Below are positions 52,980 to 62,437 of a stretch of 64,000 bases of DNA, piece after piece. The notes beneath the pieces are model-generated. The model was given only the letters and a program-made list of their open reading frames with translations, was not told where the DNA came from and made no database searches. Where the stretch lies: contig JACPUC010000003.1 of assembly GCA_016192455.1 (NCBI GenBank), forward strand, positions 1 through 64,000. Direction: 5' to 3'. This DNA comes from Candidatus Tectimicrobiota bacterium (GTDB lineage Bacteria; JACPUC01). Position 1 is the stretch's first letter. Every line of letters begins with the position of its first letter. Made by a program: the position numbers and the translations under genes.

Positions 52980-54389
52980 GTGAGCGCGAACAATCACCAG
53001 CACCTGACGGAGAAGCGGGCGGAGAAGGGGAACGCCCGGGCGCAGGATGCCTTGCCCGTGCGCGCCTGGTTTCGCTGCTACAACGGCTGCCCGGGGGAGT
53101 ACCGCCTGCAGGAGGTGATCTACCGCTGCCCGACCTGCAACGGCCTGCTCGAGGTGGCGCACGACCTCGAGGTGCTGAAGCGCCGCCCCCCCGAGTACTG
53201 GAAAACGCTCTTCGACAACCGCTACATGCGCACCGAATGGCCCTACGGCAGCTCCGTCTGGGGAAAGAAGGAGTTCGTCTGTCCGACGGTGGAGAATCGC
53301 AACATCGTCTCCACTTATGAAGGGGGCACCAACCTCTTCTGGGCGGAGCGTCTGGGCGCGCAGATCGGCATTGAAGCGCTGTGGGTGAAGCAGTGCGGCA
53401 ACAGCCACACCGGCTCCTTCAAAGACCTTGGCATGACCGTGCTCGTCTCCATGGTCAAGCAGATGCAAGCCGAGGGGAGCGACATCCAGGCCGTCGCCTG
53501 CGCCTCCACGGGTGATACCTCCGCCTCGTTGGCGGCGTACTGCGCCGTCGGCGGCATGCAGGCCATCGTCTTCCTGCCGCGCAACAAGGTCTCGGTGGCG
53601 CAGCTCATCCAACCGCTGGCGCACGGGGCCCTCACCCTCTCCCTCGATACCGACTTCGACGGCTGCATGAAGCTCGTCCAGGAGGTCTGCCGCAAGAATG
53701 ACGTCTACCTGGCGAACTCCATGAACTCCCTGCGCATCGAGGGGCAGAAGACCGTCGGCATCGAGATCACGCAGCAGTTCGACTGGCAGGTTCCCGACGT
53801 CATCATCATCCCGGGCGGCAACCTCGGCAACGTCAGCGCCCTTGGCAATGGGTTCCTGATGATGCGGGAGCTCGGCATGATCGATCGCCTGCCGCGTCTC
53901 GTCTGCGCCCAGGCCGAGCACGCCAACCCGCTCTACCAGAGCTACCAGGTCGGCTTCCGGGAGTTCCATCCGATTCAAGCCCGCAAGACCCTGGCAAACG
54001 CCATCCAGATCGGCGACCCCGTCAGCGTGCAGAAGGCCATCGACATCCTGCGGCGCTTCGACGGCATCGTCGAGCAGGCCAGCGAGGAGGAGCTGGCGGA
54101 GGCGGCGGCGCTCGGCAACCGCACCGGCCTCTTCAACTGCCCGCATACCGGCGTGGCCCTGGCGGCGCTCTTCAAGCTCGTGCAGCGCGGCGAGATCAGG
54201 CGCGATCAGCAGGTGGTCATCATCTCCACGGCCAACGGCCTGAAGTTCACCGATTTTCACCTGGGGTACCATGAGCGTCGCTTGGAGGGTGTCTCCTCGC
54301 GCTACGCCAACCTGCCGGTGGAGCTGCCGGCCGACTACGAGAAAGTGCGCGAGGTGGTGCTGCGGCAATGCGAGCGGCTGCGGCGCTAG
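52980..54389 (+). CDS. thrC: threonine synthase
   Basis: 469 residues from GTG 52980. An N-terminal zinc-like module ([25 protein letters not shown]), then the PLP-lysine block [30 protein letters not shown], and the phosphate-binding [12 protein letters not shown]. It converts phosphohomoserine to threonine. The Cys-rich head is typical of the longer class of bacterial enzymes. The next gene also has CxxC motifs and follows in the same direction. Confidence 0.93.
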   Translation: MSANNHQHLTEKRAEKGNARAQDALPVRAWFRCYNGCPGEYRLQEVIYRCPTCNGLLEVAHDLEVLKRRPPEYWKTLFDNRYMRTEWPYGSSVWGKKEFVCPTVENRNIVSTYEGGTNLFWAERLGAQIGIEALWVKQCGNSHTGSFKDLGMTVLVSMVKQMQAEGSDIQAVACASTGDTSASLAAYCAVGGMQAIVFLPRNKVSVAQLIQPLAHGALTLSLDTDFDGCMKLVQEVCRKNDVYLANSMNSLRIEGQKTVGIEITQQFDWQVPDVIIIPGGNLGNVSALGNGFLMMRELGMIDRLPRLVCAQAEHANPLYQSYQVGFREFHPIQARKTLANAIQIGDPVSVQKAIDILRRFDGIVEQASEEELAEAAALGNRTGLFNCPHTGVALAALFKLVQRGEIRRDQQVVIISTANGLKFTDFHLGYHERRLEGVSSRYANLPVELPADYEKVREVVLRQCERLRR

Positions 54390-54537
54390 CTCGGCAGGAG
54401 GTCGCCGCGCCGGCGCCGCCGGGCGCCTCGCCAGCGGGCGCGCGGCCGCGGGATCACGGAGGCGCGGGCCGATTCCCCGCCTCGGCAGGGACGCTGGTCC
54501 CCCCACGAGGCAGACGATAGAGAGGAGAGGCTTTGAG

Positions 54538-54900
54538 ATGCCGAACCTGGCGCCGTCGGAGCTTGCGGATGTCCTGTTCCCCGCCTACTACTGCCCCACT
54601 TGCAACGATGATGTGCTCGTCCACACGAGGCTCGGCGCGGCGGGGGGCTCGCTGCGCACCTCGTGCGTGCGCTGCGACACCGAGCTGCCGCCCGGCGGCC
54701 CTGCGGCCGGCGCCAAACGGCTGAGCTTCAAGCAGCTCCAGGATCGCGGCTTCGTGGAGCTGCGGGATGGAGCGCCGAGCGAGCCGCGCGCATGCTCCGG
54801 TTGCGGCTGCGCCGCGCCCCGACCGGCGGCCGGGCGCCGCGCGCCTGTCGTCGTCCTCTCGCCAGAGCCGCTCCCTGCTCAGCGTTCAGCCCTCTCCTAG
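54538..54900 (+). CDS. hypothetical Cys-rich (zinc-ribbon-like) protein
   Basis: 120 residues from ATG 54538. YYCPTCNDDV and SCVRCDT form one zinc-ribbon-like CxxC pair set at about 20-45, and ACSGCGCA adds a third. The C-terminus is Pro/Ala/Arg-rich and probably disordered. No family recognised; small zinc ribbons often bind nucleic acid or act as adaptors. Confidence 0.55.
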   Translation: MPNLAPSELADVLFPAYYCPTCNDDVLVHTRLGAAGGSLRTSCVRCDTELPPGGPAAGAKRLSFKQLQDRGFVELRDGAPSEPRACSGCGCAAPRPAAGRRAPVVVLSPEPLPAQRSALS

Positions 54901-55000
54901 CGAGCCGTTCAGGAGGCCACCGGGCCGTCTCCTGCCGCAGCAGGCGCAGGGTCCCGCTGTCCTCTAGTTTCGCCCCCCCCAGCAGTCGTGGAGGGATGAG

Positions 55001-56572
55001 ATGCGACCCGTCGTGCGGGCTCTTGCCGGTGTCTTCTTCGTCATCCTGCTGAGCGCCGGGCTCCTCGCCGGAACGGTGGGCCCGGGCCGTGGCGCGAGCG
55101 CGCCCGACGCCGCGCCGGCGGCCACGGCGCCGACGCCGAGCTTCAACCTCGAGGCGCGCGTCATCGAGCATCGCCTCGACAACGGCATGCTCTTCCTGAT
55201 TGTTCGGCGCCCCTTCGCGCCGACGGTGGCCATGAACCTGCGCTTCAAGGTGGGCTCGGTGGATGAGGCTTCCGGCGAGACCGGCATGGCCCACATGCTC
55301 GAGCACATGCTCTTCAAGGGCACGGAGACGCTGGGGACCACCGACTTCGAGCGCGAGCGGACCCTCCTCGCCGAGATCGACGCGCGGGCGGCGGCGCTCG
55401 ATGCGGAGCGCCGCAAAGGCGAGGCGGCTGACGCGGCGCGCCTGGCCACCTTGCGCGCCGAGCTCCAGGCCCTGCAGGAGCGCCAGAAGCAGTTTATCGA
55501 CAAGGATGGGCAGATCGATGCCCTCTACACGCGCAACGGCGGCGTCGGCTTCAACGCCACCACCGGGCGCGATTTCACCACCTACTTCATCAGCCTGCCG
55601 GCGAACCGCCTGGAGCTGTGGGCGCGCATTGAAGCGGACCGCATGGTCAACCCGGTGCTGCGCAGCTTCTACGCCGAACGCGAGGTGGTGCTCGAGGAGC
55701 GCCGCATGCGCTACGAGTCGGAGCCGGGCGGGAAGCTCTACGAGCAGTTCCTGGCTCTGGCCTACCAGGCCCATCCGTACCGCAATCCGACCATCGGTTG
55801 GCCCTCCGATATCGCCTTCCTCAACCGCGCCGCCACGGAGCGCTTCTACCGGGATCACTATGGGCCGAACAACGCCGTCGTCGCCATCGTGGGCGATGTC
55901 GACCCGCAAGCGCTCATCCCCCTCCTGAGGCGCTACTTCGGGCCGATCCCGGCGGCCCCCGCGCGGCCTCGCCTGGTTACCGCCGAGCCGCCGCGGCAGG
56001 GGGAACGCCGCGCCGTGGTGCGCTTCAAGGCGGAGCCGCGGCTGGTGATCGGCTTCCAGAAACCGACCGCGCCGCACCGCGATGACTACATCTTCGATCT
56101 CATCGACCGGCTCCTCACCTCCGGCCGCACCTCGCGCCTCTATCGGTCCATCGTTGAGGAGCGTCAGTTGGCCGCCTCCGTCTCCACCTCGAACGGCGTG
56201 CCCGGCGTGCGCGACGACAACCTCTTCGCCATCTTCGCCACGCCGCGCCATCCGCACACCGCGGCCGAGGTGGAAGCGGCCATCCTCGCGGAGCTGGAGG
56301 GCGTGAAGAAGGGTGAGGTGAGCGAGCGCGACCTCCAGAAGGTGAAGAACCAGCTCGAGGCGAACTTCATCCGCGGCCTGCGCTCGAACAGCGGCCTGGC
56401 GGGCCAGCTCACGTACTACCAAGCCGGGCTGGGGGACTGGCGCTACATCACGCGCTACCCCCAAGCAATCGCCACCATCGGCGTGGCGGACGTTCAAAAG
56501 GCCGCCCAGCAGTACTTCAAGGCTGCCAACCGAACCGTCGTGACGATGCTCCCCCCCGAGGAGGAGCCATGA
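55001..56572 (+). CDS. M16 zinc peptidase (catalytic subunit)
   Basis: 523 residues. Signal segment (VFFVILLSAGLLAG), then the M16 active-site motif HMLEHMLFKG (HxxEH, about 100) with the distal Glu in the ERxxxYESEPGG region. A coiled insertion (about 130-170, Ala/Arg-rich) is unusual. The C-terminal half is the second M16 domain. It forms a pair with the next gene, overlapping by 4 bases; such pairs are periplasmic peptidases in many Gram-negatives. Confidence 0.92.
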   Translation: MRPVVRALAGVFFVILLSAGLLAGTVGPGRGASAPDAAPAATAPTPSFNLEARVIEHRLDNGMLFLIVRRPFAPTVAMNLRFKVGSVDEASGETGMAHMLEHMLFKGTETLGTTDFERERTLLAEIDARAAALDAERRKGEAADAARLATLRAELQALQERQKQFIDKDGQIDALYTRNGGVGFNATTGRDFTTYFISLPANRLELWARIEADRMVNPVLRSFYAEREVVLEERRMRYESEPGGKLYEQFLALAYQAHPYRNPTIGWPSDIAFLNRAATERFYRDHYGPNNAVVAIVGDVDPQALIPLLRRYFGPIPAAPARPRLVTAEPPRQGERRAVVRFKAEPRLVIGFQKPTAPHRDDYIFDLIDRLLTSGRTSRLYRSIVEERQLAASVSTSNGVPGVRDDNLFAIFATPRHPHTAAEVEAAILAELEGVKKGEVSERDLQKVKNQLEANFIRGLRSNSGLAGQLTYYQAGLGDWRYITRYPQAIATIGVADVQKAAQQYFKAANRTVVTMLPPEEEP

Positions 56573-58095
56573 GCAACCTTATCATGAGCCACCGCGCTAC
56601 GAACGAACGATGCCGGCGTCATCCTCGCCGCTGCTGGGTTCTCGGCCTTGTCGTCGCAGCGGCATGGCTGCTGCCGGCGCTGAGCTGGGCGCAGGAGGGC
56701 AGGGTCCCCTTGACTCCCCCCGCCGAGCTGCGGTTTCCAGCCCTGCGCTTCGCGCCGCCGCAGCCCCAGCGCGCCGTCCTCGGCAACGGCATCGTCGTCT
56801 ACCTCTTCGAGGACCACGAGCTGCCGCTCATCACGGTGCATGCCCTGGCGCGCACCGGGTCCATCTATGCGCCGGATGACAAGGTGGGGCTGGCGCGGCT
56901 CGCCGGCACCGTGCTGCGCTCCGGCGGCACCGAGCGCCGCGAGCCCGAGGCGCTGAACGAACGCCTCGAGTTCTTGGCCGCCAGCGTGGAGAGCTCCTTC
57001 GGCGTGGACTCCGGCACCGTCACCCTGTCGGCGCTCAGCAAGGACTTCGACGAGGTGCTGGAAATCTTCGACGATCTCCTGCGCCACCCGGCGTTCCGGC
57101 AGGAGAAGATCGAGCTGGCCAGGCGGCAGATGCTCGAGGGTCTCCGCCGGCAGAACGACAACCCCAACTCCATCGCCTTCCGCGAGTTCCGGCGCCTCGT
57201 CTACCCGGGACACCCGCGCGGCCGCAGCCCCAGCATCGAAACGGTGTCGCGCCTCAGCCGCGCCGACGTGGTGGAGTTTTACCGGCGCTTCTTCTATCCC
57301 CGCAATCTCATGCTCGCGGTCAGCGGGGACTTCGAGACCGCCGGCATGCTGGCGAAGCTGGAGCGCGTTCTGGGAACGTGGCATGACGAGCGTCCGGCCG
57401 TCGCCGCGCCGCCGCCGCCGCGCGGGGAGACCACCTCCTCCCTCAACCTCGCGAGCAAGGATCTGCCCCAGTCCACCATCGTCATCGGGCACCTCACCGT
57501 GGCCGAGAACCACCCCGATTTCTACGCCTTCACGGTGCTCAACACCATCCTGGGCGGCGGCGGCTTCTCCTCGAAACTGGTGAGCAAGGTCCGCGCCGAG
57601 CGCGGCCTGGCGTACTCCGTGGGCAGCTTCTATCGGGGGGACATCGACTATGGCGTCTTCGCGGCCTACGCGCAGACGAAGTCGCAGAGCACCGTGGAGG
57701 TGATTGAACTGCTGCGGCGCATCCTGCAGGAGGCGACCGAGGGGAAGATCAGCGAGGACGAGCTGGCCTGGGCCAAGGAGTCGATCATCAACCGTTTCAT
57801 CTTCTCCTTCTCCTCGCCCGAGCAGGTGGTGATGCAGCAGCTTCAGTTGGAGTTCAAGGGCCTGCCGGAGGACTCCCTGCGGACGTATCGCGACCGCATC
57901 GCCACCGTGACGTTGGCCGACGTGCAGCGCGTGGCGAAGCGCTTCTTGTACCCGCGGCGCAGCATCGCCCTGGTCGTGGGCGATGCCAGAAGCTTTACCG
58001 AGCCGCTCTCCTCCCTCGGCCAAGTGCAGTCCATCACCCTGCCGGTGAATGATCAGCCTGACCGCCAGCAGCCCGCCGCGGTGCCCCGGCCGTAG
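56569..58095 (+). CDS. M16 peptidase-like, non-catalytic partner
   Basis: 508 residues. Signal peptide ending LLPALSWAQEG. The same fold as the upstream protein but the HxxEH motif is missing (LARLAGTVLRSGG stands in its place), while the Arg/Tyr substrate-binding part RAERGLAYSVGSFYRG is kept. That is the known division of labour in two-chain M16 enzymes. ATG overlaps the upstream TGA region by 4 bases. Confidence 0.9.
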   Translation: MSNLIMSHRATNERCRRHPRRCWVLGLVVAAAWLLPALSWAQEGRVPLTPPAELRFPALRFAPPQPQRAVLGNGIVVYLFEDHELPLITVHALARTGSIYAPDDKVGLARLAGTVLRSGGTERREPEALNERLEFLAASVESSFGVDSGTVTLSALSKDFDEVLEIFDDLLRHPAFRQEKIELARRQMLEGLRRQNDNPNSIAFREFRRLVYPGHPRGRSPSIETVSRLSRADVVEFYRRFFYPRNLMLAVSGDFETAGMLAKLERVLGTWHDERPAVAAPPPPRGETTSSLNLASKDLPQSTIVIGHLTVAENHPDFYAFTVLNTILGGGGFSSKLVSKVRAERGLAYSVGSFYRGDIDYGVFAAYAQTKSQSTVEVIELLRRILQEATEGKISEDELAWAKESIINRFIFSFSSPEQVVMQQLQLEFKGLPEDSLRTYRDRIATVTLADVQRVAKRFLYPRRSIALVVGDARSFTEPLSSLGQVQSITLPVNDQPDRQQPAAVPRP

Positions 58096-58192
58096 GACGT
58101 CCGTCGCGCCGTCCGCCGCTGCTGCGCCGGCGTTACTGCCTGCCGGAGCACTGCGAGGCGGAGAGGGCTGCGGAGCGAGGTGGGGGGAGGAG

Positions 58193-59206
58193 TCAGGGGG
58201 TCGTTCGTCCCGGCTGGTACTGCCGCACCTTCACCCTGGCTTCCGTCAGGAGCTGCAGCGCCACCTCGGCCAGCGGGTACTCGTGGTGGTAGACGACCTC
58301 GCGGATGCCGGCGTTGATGATCATCTTGCTGCAGATGAGGCAGGGGGCGAAGGTGGTGAAGATGGTGGCGTCCCGCAGGGAGACGCCGTGGTAGGCCGCC
58401 TGGGTGATGGCGTTCTCCTCCGCGTGCGAGCAGAGGCACTCGCCGAGCTGCGAGCCGCCGGCGGCCAGGCTGCTACAGCGCGGGCAGCCGCCCTCGTTGC
58501 AGTTGCGGGTGCCGCGCGGCGTGCCGTTGTACCCCGTGGAGATGACCTTCTCGTCCTTCACCACGATGGCCGCCACCTTGCGCTTGATGCAGTTGCTGCG
58601 CGAGGCCACGACGCGCGCGATCTCCATGAAGTACTCATCCCACCCCGGACGCCGCTGATTCATCAGGAGATCGACCACCAGGGTCTGCAAGGCGAGGTGG
58701 AATTCCGCCAGGCCGCCGTCGTTGCGTAGGTTGCAATCAGCCAGCTCCCGGCAGCCTTCCACTTGCTGGCCGAAGTCGCTGGCACTCCGCGCTTCGCGGG
58801 CGTCGAGGTCGAGGAACTCCTCGTAGGTGCGCGGGTCGTGCTCCCGCCCGCGGGCGCGCAGGCGCTCGAAGCGCAGCCGCGGCTCGGCGTCGATACCGAG
58901 CAGGACGAAGTCGCGCCGCCTGCGCAGGGCCTGCACCTCCGCCGGATGCCGGATCGAGTCGACGATGGCGTGGCGGTCGTGCGGCAAGCGCTCCAGAATG
59001 CGCTCGGCGAGCACCGCCGGGCCGCAGCGGCGGCGCAGCTCGTTGCCCGTCTCGATGAGCCGCTCGCGGCTGATCTCCTGGCCGCTGCTGGTGATCTCCT
59101 CGCGAATCACGTCCGAGAGGGAGTGGTAGGCGAAGCTGCGCTCCTTCAGGAACTCCGCGGCGACCCCCTTCCCCGCGCCGTTCTTGCCGGTCAGCCCTAG
59201 AATCAT
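58193..59206 (-). CDS. fusion of nucleotide-kinase-like domain and dCMP deaminase
   Basis: 337 residues from ATG 59206. N-terminal P-loop LTGKNGAGKGVAAEFL and LSDVIREE, resembling dephospho-CoA/dNMP kinases (about 1-180). C-terminal deaminase with zinc-binding HAEENAI and PCLICSKMII (about 255-300), plus an extra Cys set CNEGGCPRC for a second zinc. dCMP deaminase makes dUMP for thymidylate synthesis. The fusion puts salvage kinase and deaminase in one chain. Convergent with the M16 pair. Confidence 0.85.
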   Translation of the reverse strand: MILGLTGKNGAGKGVAAEFLKERSFAYHSLSDVIREEITSSGQEISRERLIETGNELRRRCGPAVLAERILERLPHDRHAIVDSIRHPAEVQALRRRRDFVLLGIDAEPRLRFERLRARGREHDPRTYEEFLDLDAREARSASDFGQQVEGCRELADCNLRNDGGLAEFHLALQTLVVDLLMNQRRPGWDEYFMEIARVVASRSNCIKRKVAAIVVKDEKVISTGYNGTPRGTRNCNEGGCPRCSSLAAGGSQLGECLCSHAEENAITQAAYHGVSLRDATIFTTFAPCLICSKMIINAGIREVVYHHEYPLAEVALQLLTEARVKVRQYQPGRTTP

Positions 59207-59441
59207 ACGTACTCCACGCCGCTCACGCCGGCGGATGGCGCGGTGGAGAGATTCACCTCTGCCTGCCGCGGTGCGCCGGACGTTCCACCGGCGCCCCCCT
59301 GGCTTGTCGGGATTATACGTGCCGCGGCGCCCCGGCGCAATCTCGTTCCCCCCGGCACGGCCCCACCCGGACGGCAAGGCCGGGGACCGCGCTGCCGCCC
59401 TCGCGCGTGGGTTACCGCCCATGCCGCAACGTTCTCCGTTC

Positions 59442-59470
59442 GTAGGGGCGGTTCGCGAACCGTCCCCTAC
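59442..59470. repeat. palindromic GTAGGGGCG repeat, copy 1
   Basis: GTAGGGGCGGTTCGCGAAC with its complement forms a near-perfect hairpin; a perfect 28-bp version recurs at 60342-60369. Lies between the deaminase start and dtd. Confidence 0.7.
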
Positions 59471-59580
59471 GGCTGGGCGCGGTTGCCATCCTCGCGGTGA
59501 GGCTCTACCCTCGCCGCCGAACAATCGTCCGGTCGGGGAATGCGCCCGGAGCGGCTGACGGAACCAGGGAGGAGCGCTCG

Positions 59581-60030
59581 ATGCGGGCAGTGGTGCAGCG
59601 CGTGCGCGAGGCGGCGGTTACGGTCGATGGCCGGGTGGTTGGGCGCATCGGCAAGGGGCTGCTCGTCCTGCTCGGGGTGGGGCAGAGCGATGCCGAGGGG
59701 GATGCCGCCTACCTCCTCGACAAGGTCCTCAACCTGCGCATCTTCGAGGATGAGATGGGGAAGATGAACCGCTCCCTACTGGACTGCGGCGGGGCGATGC
59801 TGGTCATTTCACAGTTCACGCTCTATGGTGACGCGCGCAAAGGGCGCCGACCCTCCTTCGTGGAGGCGGCTCCGCCCGCGCCGGGCAAGGTCCTCTACGA
59901 GCGCTTCGTGGCCCTGGCCCGCGCGCGCGGCATCGAGACCGCCGCGGGGGAGTTCGGGGCCATGATGGAGGTGAGCCTGGTCAACTACGGTCCGGTGACG
60001 ATTCTCCTCGATAGCGCGAAACTGTTCTAA
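59581..60030 (+). CDS. dtd: D-aminoacyl-tRNA deacylase
   Basis: 149 residues. [17 protein letters not shown], the SQFTLYGD motif (Ser/Gln/Thr active site) and NYGPVTI (cis Gly-Pro motif, usually NDGPVT). It removes D-amino acids and glycine mischarged on tRNA. Standard length for the family. Confidence 0.95.
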   Translation: MRAVVQRVREAAVTVDGRVVGRIGKGLLVLLGVGQSDAEGDAAYLLDKVLNLRIFEDEMGKMNRSLLDCGGAMLVISQFTLYGDARKGRRPSFVEAAPPAPGKVLYERFVALARARGIETAAGEFGAMMEVSLVNYGPVTILLDSAKLF

Positions 60031-60788
60031 CGTCAGGGCCCCGAAGGTCGTTTCGCATTCGCAAAGTGGCCGCACCGACGCCAATCCGAGGCAGTTCCCC
60101 ATGGGCCTTCGGCTCACCCGCGAAGAGATGAAACTGGAGGTTACAGGGAGCGACCGTCTCTCATGTCGAAGGGTTCGGCACCCCGGGTGTAGGGGCGCCG
60201 CTTGCTGCGCCCCAGCGTGGCTCAGAGGGGGCGACTCGGCGGGCGGGGCAAGCCCCGCCCCTACGGCTCTGAACATCCCGTCCGCTGTGACACGCACGGT
60301 TCAACCACGTAGACGCTTATTTTCGAGGCAGCAGGCACTCGTAGGGGCGGTTCGCGAACCGCCCCTACGAGCGGGATGCAAAGAACCACTGATGAACACG
60401 GATGGACACTGATATTTGTGTGAACCCGTGTCCATCACCGGTTCCCTTCCCCTACCTTCTCCGCGTTCTCTGCGTCTCCGCGGTGCAATCCATGTAACCT
60501 AACCGCAGAGGCGCAGAGAGCGCCGATGTGGAGGAGACCGGCCGCACGCACGTCAGCCTCATCATCACGTAAAATCAACCGCTTAGACGCTTATTTTCCA
60601 AGCAGTTGTTGTGTGCGGGAGCCGCGCCCCCTCGCCTGTCTGCGTGCAAGGCACAGGCAGGCGCACCCCCATGACGCGAACTGCCGCGCAGCTCGCGGGT
60701 ATGGAGGTGTGCGCGGGAGCACGGGCGCCCCACAAGAAATGGAACATGCCAGGCAGCAAATCCGCCAGTGAACTGTTGAGACCTCACC
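60031..60788. repeat. repeat-rich intergenic spacer
   Basis: No gene. Contains variants of the GTAGGGGCG palindrome at about 60189-60215, 60239-60265 and 60342-60369, and a 15-base unit TAGACGCTTATTTTC at 60311-60325 and 60584-60598. Stretches like GATGAACACGGATGGACAC (about 60391) and CGCAGAGGCGCAGAGAG (about 60502) are short sequences I know as widespread intergenic repeats. Confidence 0.65.
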
Positions 60789-62297
60789 CTAGTACTTCAG
60801 CCGCCGCACCGTCGTCCCCAGCCCGGCGAAGCGTCCGTTGTCGCTGCACTCCAGGCGTTTGGCGTGCCAGTCGAGGCTGCGCTCGACGCGCTGCGGGATG
60901 TTGAAGGCCGGCAGGTCGGCGTCCTGCCAGCTCTCGTAGGCCTTCCACATCAGGTGCTTCGGCGGCAGCGACAGGTCGGTGTAGGAGTGGCCGATCTTGT
61001 GCGTGGCGTCGAGGATGAGCTTGCCGCCCATGCCCCGCTCGTCGCGCGAGGGGTCCATGAAGAAGGTGAAGCAGTCGTCGATGATCGTCACGTCCGTGGC
61101 CGGGTTCACCAGGGAGTTGTGGACCCAGTCGAGGTGTTGCTGGTAGCGGATGTCGATGCCCGTATCGACGACGGTGATGATCTTGAAGTGGGTGATCTCC
61201 GCCAGCAGGCGCCCCACCCTCTTGGCATGGCCCGGGTACATCGGCGTCATCTGCACCACGGCGTGGCCCAGCATGCCGCCGTGCGTCTGGGTCAGCGCCA
61301 CGTCGGTCACCGTCTGCTCGCCGAAGTGCGTCACAAGCTGCCAGTGCGCCATGCACTCGTTCGCCTGCCCCTGGATCATCGTGCTCTCGCTCGGCGGGCA
61401 CTGGCTGATGTAGCCGTAGTAAATCGGGTCCCGGCGATGCGTGATGGCGGTGACCTCGAACCAGATGCGGTCGGCGGACGTGCCCATGTAGCCGAGGAAC
61501 TCGCCGAAGCCGTCCTCCACCATGCGCCCGGTGGGGTGCAGCAGCCCCTCGACGACGATCTCGGCGTGCGCCGGCACCAGGATATCGACCGTCTTCCCCC
61601 GCACCACCTCGATCGGCTCCCCCTTCAGGGCGCCGGCGACATGAAGCTCGTCCATCCCCTTCGGCAGGGCGGCCGAGGTGGCCAGGTGCACCGCCGGCTC
61701 GCAGCCGATGGCCACCGCAACCGGCGCCGGCTCGCCGTGGACGGCGTAGGACTCGTAGTTCTGGTAGCCCTGGCGGCCCGGGTTGGTGTTGAAAGTGATC
61801 TGGTTCTTCGACTGCACCTGGCAGCGGTAGGTGCCGATGTTCTGCACGCCGCTGTCGCGGTCGCGGGTGATGCAGCAGGCGGTGATGCAGGGGCGCTTGT
61901 CCTTCTCCGGCGTCCAGGTCGGCACCGGCAGGTAGGAGAGGTCCACCTTCTCCTTGGGGATGACGACCTCATGCACCGGGCCGCTGGCGACTGTCTTCGG
62001 CGCCAAGGGCTGGGAGAGGACGCGCAGCCAGGTGTCATGAATCTTCTCCGGGGGAGTGCCGAGGGCCAGGGCGTAGACATCCCGCGAGGCGCCGACGAGG
62101 GCGGTGCCCACCGACATCGAGGTCCCCTTGACGTTCTCGAACAGCAGCCCGAAGCGGCGGTCCTCCGGGAAGCCCTGGTAAATCCAGCGCGCCATGCAGG
62201 AGACCTCCCAGCTCGGATCAACCTGCCGCTTCACCCGGCGCAGCTTGCCATTCTCTTCCAGCACCCTCAGGTAGTCGCGCAGATCCTTGTACGCCAT
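60789..62297 (-). CDS. UbiD-family decarboxylase, copy 2
   Basis: 502 residues from ATG 62297 (MAYKDLRDYL), GAGG 9 bases upstream. UbiD fold with the prenylated-FMN site region NIGTYRCQVQSKNQ, GCEPAVHLATSAALPKGMDE, the Glu-rich EGLLHPTGRMVEDGFGEFLGY, and ECMAHWQL. UbiD enzymes reversibly decarboxylate aromatic or unsaturated acids and need the cofactor made by UbiX, which is not in the window. Closely similar along its length to the next gene upstream, so a tandem duplication. Confidence 0.9.
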   Translation of the reverse strand: MAYKDLRDYLRVLEENGKLRRVKRQVDPSWEVSCMARWIYQGFPEDRRFGLLFENVKGTSMSVGTALVGASRDVYALALGTPPEKIHDTWLRVLSQPLAPKTVASGPVHEVVIPKEKVDLSYLPVPTWTPEKDKRPCITACCITRDRDSGVQNIGTYRCQVQSKNQITFNTNPGRQGYQNYESYAVHGEPAPVAVAIGCEPAVHLATSAALPKGMDELHVAGALKGEPIEVVRGKTVDILVPAHAEIVVEGLLHPTGRMVEDGFGEFLGYMGTSADRIWFEVTAITHRRDPIYYGYISQCPPSESTMIQGQANECMAHWQLVTHFGEQTVTDVALTQTHGGMLGHAVVQMTPMYPGHAKRVGRLLAEITHFKIITVVDTGIDIRYQQHLDWVHNSLVNPATDVTIIDDCFTFFMDPSRDERGMGGKLILDATHKIGHSYTDLSLPPKHLMWKAYESWQDADLPAFNIPQRVERSLDWHAKRLECSDNGRFAGLGTTVRRLKY

Positions 62298-62437
62298 CGC
62301 CATCATCCTCTGCGAGAAGGTGAACCGCGTCGCCGGCTGCTGAGTGCCGCACCCCTGTCCCTCTCCCCTCCGTCCTCCGGTCATGCCACCCCCGTCCCCC
62401 ACCCTCGAGGGCAGCGGCGGAGGCGGCGCCGCCAGCC

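Noticed and set aside
53315-54506. Long antisense frames across thrC and other GC-rich genes
   Set aside because: Shadows of codon bias on the opposite strand of well-supported genes.
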